This document shows, piece after piece, positions 1 through 8,405 of a stretch of 41,255 nucleotides of DNA. The stretch spans positions 1 through 41,255 of the forward strand of contig DVEB01000192.1 of NCBI GenBank assembly GCA_015295905.1, in the 5' to 3' direction. Each line of letters starts with the position of its first letter. The stretch's first letter is position 1. The notes under the pieces were generated by a model. The model saw nothing but the letters and a program-made list of their open reading frames with translations, was not told the DNA's origin and searched no databases. The position numbers and the translations under genes are program-made. The stretch comes from Synechococcales cyanobacterium M55_K2018_004 (GTDB lineage: Bacteria > Cyanobacteriota > Cyanobacteriia > Elainellales > Elainellaceae).

Positions 1-100
1 TTTTGGGGCACCGCGCCGGGCGCGGTGCCCCAAAACCCTTGCTATTCCGTGCGCGTCGCGCACGGAATAGCAAGGGTTTCAGCTTATCCCGAATTCACGT
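1..100 (+). repeat. Family A palindromic element, copy A1 (left end cut by window)
   Basis: The window opens inside this copy. Hairpin 1 (1-35) pairs TTTTGGGGCACCGCGCC with its complement. Hairpin 2 (36-76) pairs CCCTTGCTATTCCGTGCGCG with a perfect complement across a single T. The right end is GAATTCACGT (91-100), the conserved terminus of the family. The other terminus, ACGTCAGTTC, lies outside the window. No protein is encoded. Confidence 0.85.
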
Positions 101-416
101 TAGTTACTCTCTATCATTCTGATTCCACCGGTAAAAATCAAGCGCTGTCACCGTTGTGGCATTGCTAATTGAATCTGTAGTTTTGGGACGAGCAGTACAC
201 TCTGCCCCTCTCATCCCAAAAATTAGATTTGGATGCAGCGATGTCACGTTTGTTACTAACTTCATGTTTGTTTAAGGTATAAAAAGCAGGAATGCAGGAC
301 CGAATCACTGCGATCGCGGTTTCTGAAAGCGAAAGGCTAAGCTGGGATCAACAGGAAGCAAATTGATTATGCCTACCTTTATGTCAACCTGATTGATGTC
401 AACCTGATTCAAACCT
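101..416. other. Intergenic region upstream of the oxygenase gene
   Basis: No convincing gene is seen in these 316 bases. The stretch has one HIP1 octamer (310-317). A direct duplication of ATGTCAACCTGATT (381-394 and 396-409) ends a few bases before the start codon. No clear ribosome binding site or sigma-70 promoter could be assigned. Confidence 0.5.
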
Positions 417-1424
417 ATGCAAAACACGATTCAGACCTCTGTCAAAAATGATGTCCAGGTGATTGACTGTCGGGGGTTTGATGAGGCCACGATGCATTTA
501 TTCCTTGCCCCTGGGCCAAACCCTTACCGCGATACAGAAGAATTTTTGTTTGACTGTGAAATGCGAGCCGATGAAATGCCTCGTTTTGTGCGGCGGGCGT
601 TGCTCGAGTTTCAGGTGCATTCCAACGCCGAGGGTATTTTGTTACTCAAGGGGTTACCTATTGATCCCGGCCTCTACTATGTGCCGACACCTGCCGATGC
701 ATCGCGATCGCCCGAAAAGCGAACCTACGTCAGTGAACGCTGCCTCGCTATGGTGGGGAGCCGCCTAGGACACCTCGTGTCCTACCTGCAAGAAAAAAAC
801 GGCGACCTATTCCAAAACTTGGCTCCAGTGCGGGAAAACGAAACCGTTCAGGTGTCTAGCAGTTCTAAGGTGCGCCTCCAGTTCCACCGGGAGACTGTCT
901 TTCACCCCTACCCACCCGATTTTCTGTTGCTGTTTTGCCTGCGCCCCGACCACGATCGCGTTGCTGAAACCACCTACGCCAGCATCGCCCGCGCCCTGCC
1001 CCTGCTTTCCGAGGAACACCAAAACCTACTCTTCCAACCGCTCTACCGCACTGGAATTGATTATTCGTTCGGCAGTCCTCAGTCTGGCAAACTGAGCGAT
1101 CGCGTCCTACCCGTCCTCTACGGTCGGCGCAATGACCCCTTCCTTAACTATGATGAAGACCTGATGGAGGCCACCACGCCAGAGGCTACCGCAGCGTTGA
1201 ACGCCTTACAGGAGGCGATCGCCCAGGTGTATCGCGGAGTCAAGCTCGACACAGGCGACCTCCTCTGCATCGACAACCGCCGCACGGTTCACGGTCGGTC
1301 TTCCTTCGTGCCCCGCTACGATGGGCGCGATCGCTGGCTGCAACGCTCCTTTGTTGTGCGAGATCTCGGCCTTTCCGCCGTCGATCGGCTCCCTGGCGAA
1401 CGTATCATTCGCACCCAGTTTTAA
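417..1424 (+). CDS. Fe(II)/2-oxoglutarate-dependent oxygenase, clavaminate synthase/AsnO-like (TauD superfamily)
   Basis: The 335-residue product resembles the amino-acid hydroxylase branch of the TauD superfamily, which includes asparagine oxygenase AsnO, arginine hydroxylase VioC and clavaminate synthase. The metal triad is visible: H157 and E159 in FHRET, and H292 in RRTVHGRSSF. R306, in the downstream DRWLQR segment, is the likely 2-oxoglutarate-binding arginine, 14 residues after the distal histidine. The length fits the family. There is no signal peptide, so it should be cytosolic. Members of this branch usually hydroxylate a free amino acid or a carrier-bound one, but the substrate cannot be read from the sequence. 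No peptide synthetase or other biosynthetic gene lies nearby, so it seems to stand alone. The ATG at 417 is the first good start and has no strong Shine-Dalgarno sequence. Confidence 0.85.
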   Translation: MQNTIQTSVKNDVQVIDCRGFDEATMHLFLAPGPNPYRDTEEFLFDCEMRADEMPRFVRRALLEFQVHSNAEGILLLKGLPIDPGLYYVPTPADASRSPEKRTYVSERCLAMVGSRLGHLVSYLQEKNGDLFQNLAPVRENETVQVSSSSKVRLQFHRETVFHPYPPDFLLLFCLRPDHDRVAETTYASIARALPLLSEEHQNLLFQPLYRTGIDYSFGSPQSGKLSDRVLPVLYGRRNDPFLNYDEDLMEATTPEATAALNALQEAIAQVYRGVKLDTGDLLCIDNRRTVHGRSSFVPRYDGRDRWLQRSFVVRDLGLSAVDRLPGERIIRTQF

Positions 1425-1583
1425 TGAGACGCCTATCTCCCTGTGTCCTCATAAGGTTGGCTAGGGTTGTGCCAGTGAATTACCAGTGGTTTGCGGAATT
1501 GAAACGATGCGACCGTGTAGCTACTGACGGTGCGATAACTCAAGAGGGCGATCGCACAGCAAGCCCCCTCGCCCTCTAACTTC

Positions 1584-1646
1584 ACGTCAGTTCTGGGAGG
1601 GTTTTGGGGCACCGCGCCCGGCGCGGTGCCCCAAAACCCTCTTAAC
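1584..1646 (+). repeat. Family A element, single-hairpin copy A2
   Basis: This starts with the family terminus ACGTCAGTTCTGG. It carries only hairpin 1, extended to about 20 paired bases (1598-1640, AGGGTTTTGGGGCACC against its complement). It ends CTCTTAACCAG, the mirror image of the CTGGTTAAGAG seen beside the left terminus of other copies. Hairpin 2 and the GAATTCACGT end are missing. It lies 160 bases after the oxygenase stop codon and could act as a terminator, although no T-run follows. Confidence 0.75.
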
Positions 1647-1700
1647 CAGCGGGATCTTGTACGACGTGACGGTCTCTCATCAGTATGAGAACCGCTACAC

Positions 1701-1810
1701 ATCTGTCTGTATATCTGTCTGTCAGGTAGCAGTTTGTTGGGGTTAAAACGTTTGCACTGCGCCCGTTTGACACCACAACCAACTGACTCAAGACTCGACG
1801 GAGTCGGTAT
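1701..1810 (+). repeat. Family C element, degenerate copy C1
   Basis: The right half ends GACGGAGTCGGTAT, identical to copy C3. The left half (CTGTCTGTCAGGTAGCAG then TTTGTTG) matches the left half of the family with substitutions. The central hairpin is decayed: TGTTGGGGTTAAAACG on the left no longer pairs well with CGTTTGACACCACAACC on the right. The left end contains a duplicated ATCTGTCTGT. Confidence 0.6.
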
Positions 1811-1863
1811 TACTGACTCAACTTGGACGCAACCTATCCAACATATTTACTGATGAAACGCTT

Positions 1864-2286
1864 ATGAAACGCTTAGCCTTGCTGACCATACTGGGTGCGA
1901 TCGCCCAGACAATTACTCCAGGGGTAACGCTGGCCCAAACTCCCCTCCCCCGAGCCAATGCCAACGGCGACTACCTACAGCGTACCAGCCACCCAACCTG
2001 GGTTGTGGTTGACCCTGACCCCAATGGGCTAAACTGCCGCTGGTCACGCCAGATGCCCGTTGAGTGGTATTCCCCCTCTGCCCAACTGCCTCGCATGGAT
2101 GTGGTCAATTGGCCAGTGGTGCGACAGTTCCGCTCTGGCACTCTGCTACGGGCCAACACAACGCCTGCTGGATTCGCAACCATGGCGGATACCAGAGGAC
2201 TTCCCTGGTTGAAGGTGAGCATTGGTCCCAATGACCAGATCTGCCTAGTGCGAGCAAATCGTCGGTTTATTCGTCCTGTTCAGTAG
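1864..2286 (+). CDS. Small secreted protein of unknown function
   Basis: This 140-residue protein starts with a typical signal peptide: MKR, a hydrophobic stretch, then TLA-QT, suggesting cleavage near residue 24. It should therefore be exported. The mature part of about 116 residues has several tryptophans and two cysteines (in NGLNCRW and DQICLV) that could form a disulphide. The pattern RSGTLLRANTTPAGF followed by LPWLKVSIGPNDQICLVRANRRFIRPV suggests a small beta-barrel such as a bacterial SH3-like domain, but this is inference. ATGAAACGCTT is directly duplicated at 1853-1874. Only the second ATG is in frame, which fixes the start. No partner gene is evident; the next gene runs in the opposite direction. 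Confidence 0.7.
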   Translation: MKRLALLTILGAIAQTITPGVTLAQTPLPRANANGDYLQRTSHPTWVVVDPDPNGLNCRWSRQMPVEWYSPSAQLPRMDVVNWPVVRQFRSGTLLRANTTPAGFATMADTRGLPWLKVSIGPNDQICLVRANRRFIRPVQ

Positions 2287-2309
2287 CAAACGTCAGTCAC
2301 CCGCTGCAC

Positions 2310-3701
2310 CTATCTACCCGCTACGCCATCATTGCGGGCGGCTCGCTGTACTGCGGCAGAAACTGCTGTGACGACGCGCTCATCGAAGACAGATGGAATA
2401 ATGTGTTCACTGTCGAGGTCGGTTGCGTTGACTAGAGAAGCGATCGCCCCCGCCGCCTCCAAAAACATACTGGTAGTCATCCGCGAGGCGCGACAATCCA
2501 AAGCGCCTCGAAAGATGCCTGGAAACGCCAGCACATTGTTGATCTGGTTGGGGTAATCGCTACGCCCGGTGGCCATGACTGCCACATCGTCTGCCACCAA
2601 TTCGGGTTGAATTTCGGGGATGGGGTTTGCCATCGCAAACACGATCGGATCTTTGGCCATGGTTCGCACCATCTCAGGGGTCAGCACCCCCGGGACACTC
2701 ACCCCCAGAAAGATATCCGATCCTACCATGGCCTCTGCCAGGGTGCCACTCTGCTCGACGGCAAATTCCTGCTTCTGCTCTGTCAGGTCAGTGCGTTGAT
2801 GACTGAGAATTCCCTTCGAGTCGCACAGAACGATGCTACGGGCACCTGCTTTCCGCAGTAACCGGGCGATCGCCACCCCCGCTGCCCCCGCTCCGTTGAT
2901 CACAATTCGCACATCGCCCATGTCTTTCTTCACCAACTTCAAGGCATTGTAAAGGGCTGCAAGGCTGACAATCGCCGTGCCGTGCTGGTCGTCGTGAAAG
3001 ACGGGGATGTCTAGTTCCTGCTGCAACCGTTGCTCGATCTCAAAGCACCGAGGAGCGCTGATGTCCTCCAGGTTTACCCCCCCAAAAACAGGCGCAATGT
3101 TTTTCACTGTCTCGACAATGGCATCTGTTGCTTGGGTTGCCAGACAAATCGGGAAGGCATCAATGCCAGCAAACTCTCTAAATAACATCGCCTTCCCTTC
3201 CATCACCGGTAAGGCTCCCGCTGGCCCCAGGTTGCCTAGCCCTAAGACCGCGCTGCCATCGGTGACGATCGCCACCGTATTGCTCTTGATTGTCAGGTCG
3301 TAGACAAGGTTTGGGTTTTCGGCGATCGCCGTACAAATCCGCCCCACCCCTGGGGTATAGGCCATTGCCAAGTCACCTTGGTTTTTCAACGGAATTTTGC
3401 TCTGGATTGCGATCTTGCCGCCCTTGTGCAGGTTAAAGGTGCGGTCAGAGACACTGAGCACCTTAATCTCATCAAGCTGCTTAATGGCCTCCACGATCTC
3501 GCCAGCGTGTTCGCTGCTGGAGGCATCAATCGTCAGGTCACGCACCAAGGTTTTCAGAGTCTGTTCAATCAGGTCAATCTGCCCTAGGCTCCCCCCGGCG
3601 TTGGCAATCGCCTGTGTCACGTGGGCAAGCATTCCAGCTTGATTGGGAAGTTGCACGCGCACGGTCAGACTGTAGCTGGGGTTGGGAGTCAGATGAACCA
3701 T
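2310..3701 (-). CDS. NAD(P)-dependent malic enzyme with N-terminal ACT domain
   Basis: This enzyme converts malate to pyruvate and CO2 with reduction of NAD(P), linking C4 acids to central carbon metabolism in the cytosol. Residues 9-85 look like an ACT regulatory domain (SLTVRVQLPNQAGMLAHVTQAI). The catalytic part follows, with the malic enzyme core AMAYTPGVGRIC, IVTDGSAVLGLGNLGP and PVFHDDQHGTAIV. The dinucleotide-binding motif is GAGAAGVAIARLL. The 463-residue length fits the short bacterial malic enzymes that carry an ACT domain. A GAGG sequence lies just upstream of the ATG. The ACT domain suggests allosteric control by a small molecule, possibly an amino acid. The gene is monocistronic here; its end faces the secreted-protein gene 23 bases away. 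Confidence 0.93.
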   Translation of the reverse strand: MVHLTPNPSYSLTVRVQLPNQAGMLAHVTQAIANAGGSLGQIDLIEQTLKTLVRDLTIDASSSEHAGEIVEAIKQLDEIKVLSVSDRTFNLHKGGKIAIQSKIPLKNQGDLAMAYTPGVGRICTAIAENPNLVYDLTIKSNTVAIVTDGSAVLGLGNLGPAGALPVMEGKAMLFREFAGIDAFPICLATQATDAIVETVKNIAPVFGGVNLEDISAPRCFEIEQRLQQELDIPVFHDDQHGTAIVSLAALYNALKLVKKDMGDVRIVINGAGAAGVAIARLLRKAGARSIVLCDSKGILSHQRTDLTEQKQEFAVEQSGTLAEAMVGSDIFLGVSVPGVLTPEMVRTMAKDPIVFAMANPIPEIQPELVADDVAVMATGRSDYPNQINNVLAFPGIFRGALDCRASRMTTSMFLEAAGAIASLVNATDLDSEHIIPSVFDERVVTAVSAAVQRAARNDGVAGR

Positions 3702-3969
3702 CAGTACCTCGTTTACGGTTTACAGAAAGGAATTGGTTGCGAGTAGTTGGCGATCGCGCCTTTGGGATGCGATTGCTCTTGCGATTAAGTACCCATGAGT
3801 TAAGTACCTATTCCCTACTAGGGGAGTACCCACAGGGAGTTTTATTTTATCGCTCCTGGATACCTACATTTGCCAAAGTCAGCACTCCCTGAAAACAAAC
3901 CCCCACGTTGTCCCAGCCACAGCATTGAACCCCTCAATGACCACTCGGCTCAGGAGGTGGTACTCCCGA

Positions 3970-4086
3970 ACGTGACTTGGAGATACGCTGAAGCCCTTGA
4001 TGTTCTGGGCGCGACGCGCATAGAACATCAAGGGTGTTGGGGCACTGTACACGGTGCCCCAACACCTACTTAACCGGAACTGACAT
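3970..4086 (-). repeat. Family A element, full copy A3 with 6-bp flanking repeat
   Basis: Termini are ACGTGACTTGG and CCGGAACTGACAT. The flanking hexamer TCCCGA occurs immediately outside both ends (3964-3969 and 4087-4092), which looks like a target-site duplication. Hairpin 2 (3994-4034) pairs CCCTTGATGTTCT with its complement. Hairpin 1 (4033-4066) pairs GGTGTTGGGGCAC with GTGCCCCAACACC. Compared with copy A1, TTTTGGGG has become TGTTGGGG with the matching change in the other arm. Confidence 0.85.
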
Positions 4087-4392
4087 TCCCGACATCTTCC
4101 ACACCTCTGAATCCTAATCAGTCCCTCAGATGCTAGAAAAAATAAACACATTGGCTTAAGCGATATTACTTAGATAGTATTTTTTCGGAATCAATTCAAC
4201 ATTTCTCTCAAGTTGACATTAAGTTGTGAGTGAAAACCGTTGAAATACTGATTTTGATTGAACAAAAGATATTAATTTCGTGGGCGAATATAAAGTCAAG
4301 ATGTCTAGTAGAATTCTCACTTGTCGATCACGAAAGAATAAGCGCAGTATTAAAAAATACCGATTCCTGTTTCAGTAAGGAGAACTGCACTC
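4087..4392. other. Leader region of the PEP-CTERM gene
   Basis: This AT-rich stretch has no convincing gene. A possible sigma-70-type promoter is TTGGCT (4151-4156) and TAGTAT (4175-4180) with an 18-base spacer, which would leave a leader of about 200 bases. A good ribosome binding site, AAGGAG, lies just upstream of the ATG at 4393. Confidence 0.35.
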
Positions 4393-5268
4393 ATGAACCG
4401 CAGCACACGTTGGGGATTAACGGTTGCACAGGTAAGCCTGATTGCGTTGGGGCTGATGTCCTTAACCACAACCGAAGCACTGGCAAAAGCAAACTCGAAT
4501 AAACCAACCACCCCATCCAACACTTCTAACGGTTCCAAGGGAGCAAATAGCTCTAATGGTTCCAGTGAGTCTAACAGCTCAAGTGCATCTACCGCATCCA
4601 CCACTTCTAACGGTTCCAGTAGTTCTAATAGTGCCAATAGTTCTAATAGTTCCAACAGCTCTGAACCAAAGCCGCAACCCCTCACGCTTACCTCAACCCA
4701 GGCAGACTTATTGGTCAAGACTGCTTGCAGCAGTGCGACTGTGACTGCGGGTGGGGTAGGCTATACCGCTTGTCGGGGTGCATTTGAAGGCAACGATACG
4801 GGAGCAGGGAACCCGCTGCTGACACTGCTTAACGGAGGACTGTTTGCAGCAGAGGCCGGCAGTGGCACCTGGACGCAGCTTGGCAAGTCCGATAGTGGGC
4901 AGTTCAAGGCGGACGAAGGTTCCACCAGTGGCAACTGGAGTCTGTTGACCGGACAAAAGCTGAGTGGCACCTTTGTCCTCAGTCTGAAGGCCAGCACCTA
5001 CTACAGTGCTTATCTGTTCACCAACTTAAGCGATATTACCGGTGGCTTCTTCGAGACGATCGGTGTTTCTACCAACAAGAAGGGCATGGCGCAGGGACTC
5101 TCTCACGCATCCCTGTTCTATTTAGAGGGCAGCGCCCCCTCCGTGAATCCCAATCCCCCGACCAATCCTCAGGCTGTGCCTGAACCCATGACGCTGATGG
5201 GCACTGGTTTGGCGGCGGTGTTTGGCTACCGCCTCAAGCGTAAGCGTGATCAAAAGGACGGCAAGTAA
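4393..5268 (+). CDS. PEP-CTERM sorting domain protein with Ser/Asn-rich linker
   Basis: The 291-residue product has a signal peptide ending near ALA (29-31), then a low-complexity Ser/Asn segment (about 34-92) built from repeats like SNGS and SNSS. A globular domain follows (about 95-255). The end carries a PEP-CTERM signal: VPEP at 262-265, a hydrophobic segment and the basic tail RLKRKR. In this family the signal is recognised by an exosortase and the protein is released or anchored at the surface, often together with exopolysaccharide. The globular part (TQADLLVKTACSSATV and later ASTYYSAYLFTN) resembles other cyanobacterial PEP-CTERM proteins of unknown function. AAGGAG upstream supports the start. 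No exosortase gene is in the window. The terminator at 5487-5530 probably ends this transcript. Confidence 0.9.
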   Translation: MNRSTRWGLTVAQVSLIALGLMSLTTTEALAKANSNKPTTPSNTSNGSKGANSSNGSSESNSSSASTASTTSNGSSSSNSANSSNSSNSSEPKPQPLTLTSTQADLLVKTACSSATVTAGGVGYTACRGAFEGNDTGAGNPLLTLLNGGLFAAEAGSGTWTQLGKSDSGQFKADEGSTSGNWSLLTGQKLSGTFVLSLKASTYYSAYLFTNLSDITGGFFETIGVSTNKKGMAQGLSHASLFYLEGSAPSVNPNPPTNPQAVPEPMTLMGTGLAAVFGYRLKRKRDQKDGK

Positions 5269-5293
5269 GCGTCCAACTTGTAGTTCTATAGCG

Positions 5294-5361
5294 GTGTGCG
5301 GCTTCCGTTAAGGATAAAACCCGATGCTGTAGGGCGTGCTGCGCCTCACAGTATCGGGTTG
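5294..5361. repeat. Hairpin segment inserted at the end of B1, flanked by ATAGCG
   Basis: A 68-base segment lies between two copies of ATAGCG (5288-5293 and 5362-5367), as if it had inserted into the left end of element B1 and duplicated six bases. It carries an inverted repeat: AACCCGATGCTGT against ACAGTATCGGGTT (5317-5360). I see no second copy in the window and no terminal inverted repeats, so insertion is an inference. Confidence 0.45.
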
Positions 5362-5464
5362 ATAGCGCTACACGCCTAGGTGAGGACAACGTATTTTGTG
5401 GGAAACCCTGCGCAACGGGGTTTCCCACAAAACGCTTGTGACATCATGAGTGCGTAGCGCCATA
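5362..5464 (+). repeat. Family B palindromic element, copy B1
   Basis: It starts ATAGCGCTACACGCCTAGG and ends TGCGTAGCGCCATA. Its terminal inverted repeats are TATAGCGCTAC and, read on the other strand, TATGGCGCTAC. The central hairpin pairs TTTTGTGGGAAACCC with GGGTTTCCCACAAAA. It lies between the PEP-CTERM gene and its likely terminator. Confidence 0.8.
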
Positions 5465-5486
5465 CCTGATGAGCTTCGTCGCACTG

Positions 5487-5530
5487 AAGGCAGTGGAACC
5501 CCCCTTGACGGAAAATCCACTGCCTTTTTT
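5487..5530 (+). terminator. Rho-independent terminator
   Basis: AAGGCAGTGGA (5487-5497) pairs perfectly with TCCACTGCCTT (5516-5526), and the T-run continues to 5530. This is the clearest intrinsic terminator in the window. It probably ends the PEP-CTERM transcript. Its presence argues against starting the next gene at 5469, because the hairpin would then lie inside the coding sequence. Confidence 0.8.
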
Positions 5531-5639
5531 GCGCGATAGTCCATCAGGAACCTTTTATCCTGAAGGGGATAGGAACGATATTCAACACGATGCGATCGCT
5601 CAACTGCTTGATCTACCAACTACTGCGGGGGGTGTGCCG

Positions 5640-6623
5640 ATGACGCCCAAATATTCCCTGGTCATCCCCATTTATAACGAAGAGGAAACGATTCCTGAGC
5701 TTTATCGGCGTCTCTGTAGCGTGATGGAGTGCCTAGATGGAGCGACCGAGGTGGTGATGGTCAACGATGGCAGCCGCGATCGCTCCCTAGAACTGCTCCG
5801 CAAACTCAACCAAGACGATCCCCGCATCTGTTACCTCAGCCTTGCCCGCAACTTTGGACATCAAATTGCAGTCACCGCCGGGTTAAATTTTGCCCAGGGG
5901 CAGGCGGTTGTGGTTCTGGATGCAGACCTACAAGACCCCCCTGAACTGATCCCGGCCATGGTCGAACGCTGGCAGGCGGGGTATCAGGTCGTCTACGCAC
6001 AACGGACTCACCGCCGTCAGGAAAACTGGTTCAAACGAGTGACTGCCTATGCGTTCTATCGCATTTTGCAGCGGCTCGCCGATGTTGAGATTCCCACCGA
6101 TACGGGCGACTTTTGTCTGATGGATCGGCAGGTCGTTGAGGTGCTAAACGCTATGCCCGAACGCAACCGTTATGTGCGCGGGTTGCGTGCCTGGGTTGGG
6201 TTTCGCCAAACGGTGGTGCAGTTCCAACGAGATCCCCGCTTTGCTGGTGAAGTGAAGTATACCTTCCGTAAATCCTTTGCACTAGCCATTAATGGCCTGG
6301 TGTCCTTCTCGAAAGTGCCGTTGCGGCTGGCCACCTACGTGGGACTGATGGCGGCGGCGATCGCCCTCCTGATGTCTGCCCTAGTGCTTTACTGGCGGTT
6401 ATTTGAACCCAACTCGCCCGTCACTGGCTTTGCCACTATCGCCGTTGCTATCTTCTTCATGGGAGCGGTGCAACTCATCTGTATCGGCATTTTAGGAGAA
6501 TACATTGGTCGCATCTACGAAGAAGTCAAAGGGCGACCGCTCTATACCCTGGCAGAGGTGGGTGGGTTTATCCAGACTGAAACCATGACCCGACCTGCTG
6601 CAAATCCACATTGCCGCCAGTGA
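5640..6623 (+). CDS. Family 2 glycosyltransferase, GtrB/DPM-like (polyprenyl-phosphate sugar transferase)
   Basis: The product belongs to the GT2 branch that transfers glucose or mannose from a nucleotide sugar to undecaprenyl phosphate at the inner membrane. It has the GT-A fold start [21 protein letters not shown], the metal-binding [11 protein letters not shown] and the family segment [11 protein letters not shown]. Two C-terminal membrane helices follow ([19 protein letters not shown] and [20 protein letters not shown]). The structurally characterised Synechocystis GtrB (Sll0501) is of this type. I chose ATG 5640 (327 residues) because the family begins here. The longer frame from 5469 would include a terminator hairpin and starts right after element B1. 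The last 56 bases overlap the end of the convergent dehydratase gene. The sugar and final acceptor are unknown. Confidence 0.88.
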   Translation: MTPKYSLVIPIYNEEETIPELYRRLCSVMECLDGATEVVMVNDGSRDRSLELLRKLNQDDPRICYLSLARNFGHQIAVTAGLNFAQGQAVVVLDADLQDPPELIPAMVERWQAGYQVVYAQRTHRRQENWFKRVTAYAFYRILQRLADVEIPTDTGDFCLMDRQVVEVLNAMPERNRYVRGLRAWVGFRQTVVQFQRDPRFAGEVKYTFRKSFALAINGLVSFSKVPLRLATYVGLMAAAIALLMSALVLYWRLFEPNSPVTGFATIAVAIFFMGAVQLICIGILGEYIGRIYEEVKGRPLYTLAEVGGFIQTETMTRPAANPHCRQ

Positions 6624-7563
6624 TCAGAACTCCAACGCGTGCACCTTGACAGTCTAGCAGGCCCTCCAACAGCGCCGTTGCCGCCAGAGCACCTGTAGGT
6701 TCCACCACCAGTTTCATCCGTTCCCACAGGAAGTGGAGCGATCGCACGATCGCCTCATCCGAAACGGCCAACATGCCCTGGACATAGTGCAGCACTAAGG
6801 GGAAGGTCAGTGAACCGAGGGAAGGCGTGCGGGCACCATCGGCGATTGTGTTGGGGTTGTGGACGGTTTGTAGCGTTTTGGTCTGAAAAGAACGAGTAGC
6901 GTCGTCTGCCGTGGCTGGTTCCACACCAATCACCTGGCATCTGGGGGAAAGTGCATGAGCGGCAATCGCACACCCCGATAGCAACCCCCCGCCGCCACAG
7001 CACACCAGCAGATAGTCGAGATCGCCCACGGTTTCTAGCAGTTCCTTCGCGGCGGTGCCCTGCCCTGCAATCACCCGTGCATCGTTGTAGGGCGGGATCA
7101 CCACTCCCCCATGCTCCACAGCCAGTTGCTGGGCCAAGGCTTCGCGAGTCATTTCCTGCCGGTCGTAAAGCACGACCTCAGCTCCATACCCCTTGGTGGC
7201 CAACTGCTTCACAGCGGGTGCGTCCTGCGGCATGATGACGGTTGTGCGGATGCCCAGAATCTGCCCAGCCAGAGCGATCGCCTGGGCGTGGTTGCCAGAA
7301 GAGTAGGTGAGGACTCCCTGTTGTCGTTGCTCTGGCGACAGTTGGGCCAGCGCATTGTAGGCTCCCCGAAACTTAAAGGAGCCAGTCCGCTGGAAATTTT
7401 CGCACTTAAAGAAGACCCGCGCTCCAGTCTGCTGGTCTACTGTGCGAGAGGTGACCACAGGAGTCAGATTGGCGACCCCATGCAGGCGAGCGGCGGCAGC
7501 AGCAACATCTGCATAGGTAACGGGTAGTACCGCAGAGTTGAGTAAGGTCGCAGGGGTATCCAT
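6568..7563 (-). CDS. Serine/threonine dehydratase or serine racemase-like PLP enzyme (fold type II)
   Basis: This is a 331-residue PLP enzyme. The Schiff-base lysine is K64 in [10 protein letters not shown], the substrate loop is SSGNHAQA (88-95), and the phosphate-binding loop is the glycine tetrad G190-G193 (CGGGGLLSG). The pattern E-x3-A-x-D in GVEPATADD matches the divalent-metal site of serine racemase and threo-3-hydroxyaspartate ammonia-lyase. There is no C-terminal ACT-like regulatory domain, so it is not a biosynthetic IlvA. It probably deaminates or racemises serine, threonine or hydroxyaspartate in the cytosol. It follows the DUF1499 gene by 14 bases and likely forms one transcript with it. 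Its tail overlaps the glycosyltransferase gene by 56 bases on the opposite strand. Confidence 0.88.
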   Translation of the reverse strand: MDTPATLLNSAVLPVTYADVAAAAARLHGVANLTPVVTSRTVDQQTGARVFFKCENFQRTGSFKFRGAYNALAQLSPEQRQQGVLTYSSGNHAQAIALAGQILGIRTTVIMPQDAPAVKQLATKGYGAEVVLYDRQEMTREALAQQLAVEHGGVVIPPYNDARVIAGQGTAAKELLETVGDLDYLLVCCGGGGLLSGCAIAAHALSPRCQVIGVEPATADDATRSFQTKTLQTVHNPNTIADGARTPSLGSLTFPLVLHYVQGMLAVSDEAIVRSLHFLWERMKLVVEPTGALAATALLEGLLDCQGARVGVLITGGNVDLQQVGSWFQSG

Positions 7564-7577
7564 TGCAATAGCGGAGC

Positions 7578-8120
7578 CTAATCTTCTAATGCACGAAAGG
7601 CGGCACGAATGGCCTCAACCCGTTTACGGTTAACCCCTAGGTCAGACGCTCCCAAGCGTGAGGCCGAGCGGACATGGATGACGCCAGCAGCTTCATCCAG
7701 GAAAAACTCGACATCATCCACAAAGCCCATGAATGGGCTGGTAAATTCGGCATAGAGATAGTGATTGTCTGCATTGAGGATTTCAGCCCGCTCCATGCTG
7801 TGAATCACTGCCTTGAGGTTGGCGATCGCCTGGTCAGGGTCAGAGGAGAAACGCAAAGGTGCAATGGCATGTTCCTTGTCGGCCGCATCGGTTTGACTGT
7901 TCACACAATTCGGTGTGCTAGGACAGGCCAACAGTTTGCCGTCCTTCACCCCCAAATTTGTGGGGCGAGTCCCTGCAAACGAAAAGAGCGACTTCCCTTT
8001 AGCCATCAATATTGGGGGAAAAGCAGTGAAGGACTGAGCAGAAACAGGTGTAGGCTTGCCAGCCCACAGGCTGAGAACAAGCACACCGCTAAGCAGCAAA
8101 GCAAATCCGGCTCGAAACAT
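7578..8120 (-). CDS. DUF1499 family secreted protein
   Basis: The 180-residue product has an N-terminal signal sequence (MFRAGFALLLSGVLVLSLWAG, cleavage likely after VSA near residue 28). The DUF1499 features follow: LLACPSTPNCVNSQ with two cysteines, SDPDQAIANLKAVI, a central beta-rich region (YLYAEFTSPFMGFVDDVEFFLDE) and the C-terminal RSASRLGASDLGVNRKRVEAI. The biochemical role of this family is not known; members are common in cyanobacteria and chloroplasts. It is the first gene of a likely two-gene unit with the dehydratase. Its upstream region is occupied by B2 and an A remnant. Confidence 0.88.
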   Translation of the reverse strand: MFRAGFALLLSGVLVLSLWAGKPTPVSAQSFTAFPPILMAKGKSLFSFAGTRPTNLGVKDGKLLACPSTPNCVNSQTDAADKEHAIAPLRFSSDPDQAIANLKAVIHSMERAEILNADNHYLYAEFTSPFMGFVDDVEFFLDEAAGVIHVRSASRLGASDLGVNRKRVEAIRAAFRALED

Positions 8121-8171
8121 GGTGAGGGTTGGAAGCAGTTTGCTAGAAACGCCACCCCTAATATTAGGGTG

Positions 8172-8263
8172 CTATGCGCTCATGATGTCAAAAGTGTTGT
8201 GTGGGAAACCCCGCTGCGCGTTTCCCACACAATGCGTTGTCCCAACCTAGGCGTGTAACGCTA
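8172..8263 (-). repeat. Family B element, copy B2 (reverse orientation)
   Basis: Read on the minus strand it has the family order: TAGCGTTACACGCCTAGG, a hairpin, then CATGAGCGCATAG. The hairpin pairs TTGTGTGGGAAAC with GTTTCCCACACAA. Compared with B1 (TTTTGTGGG with CCCACAAAA), a T:A pair has become G:C in both arms. Confidence 0.75.
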
Positions 8264-8264
8264 A

Positions 8265-8330
8265 ACGTCAGTTCTGGTTCAGCGGATTTTGGGGCACTGT
8301 GCAACGCCCCACAGCCTCCTATGAATGCGA
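8265..8330 (+). repeat. Family A element, remnant A4
   Basis: It starts with the terminus ACGTCAGTTCTGGTT, one base after B2. A decayed hairpin 1 follows (TTTTGGGGCACTG, then CGCCCCACAG). Hairpin 2 and the other terminus are absent. The 3' boundary is approximate. Confidence 0.6.
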
Positions 8331-8405
8331 ACCCGCAGCCTATCTCCATTCTAAAAATTAGAGCGACAGATGTTATAAGACTTGTAGAGAGTTCAGTCAT
8401 TGCCG

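Noticed and set aside
4154-5041. 15-mer CTTAAGCGATATTAC both upstream of and within the PEP-CTERM gene
   Set aside because: In 41 kb about one 15-base match is expected by chance, and the flanks do not extend the match.
5469-5639. N-terminal extension of the GtrB-like gene from 5469
   Set aside because: It begins right after element B1, includes a strong intrinsic terminator (5487-5530) and has no family character; the family's normal start is at 5640.
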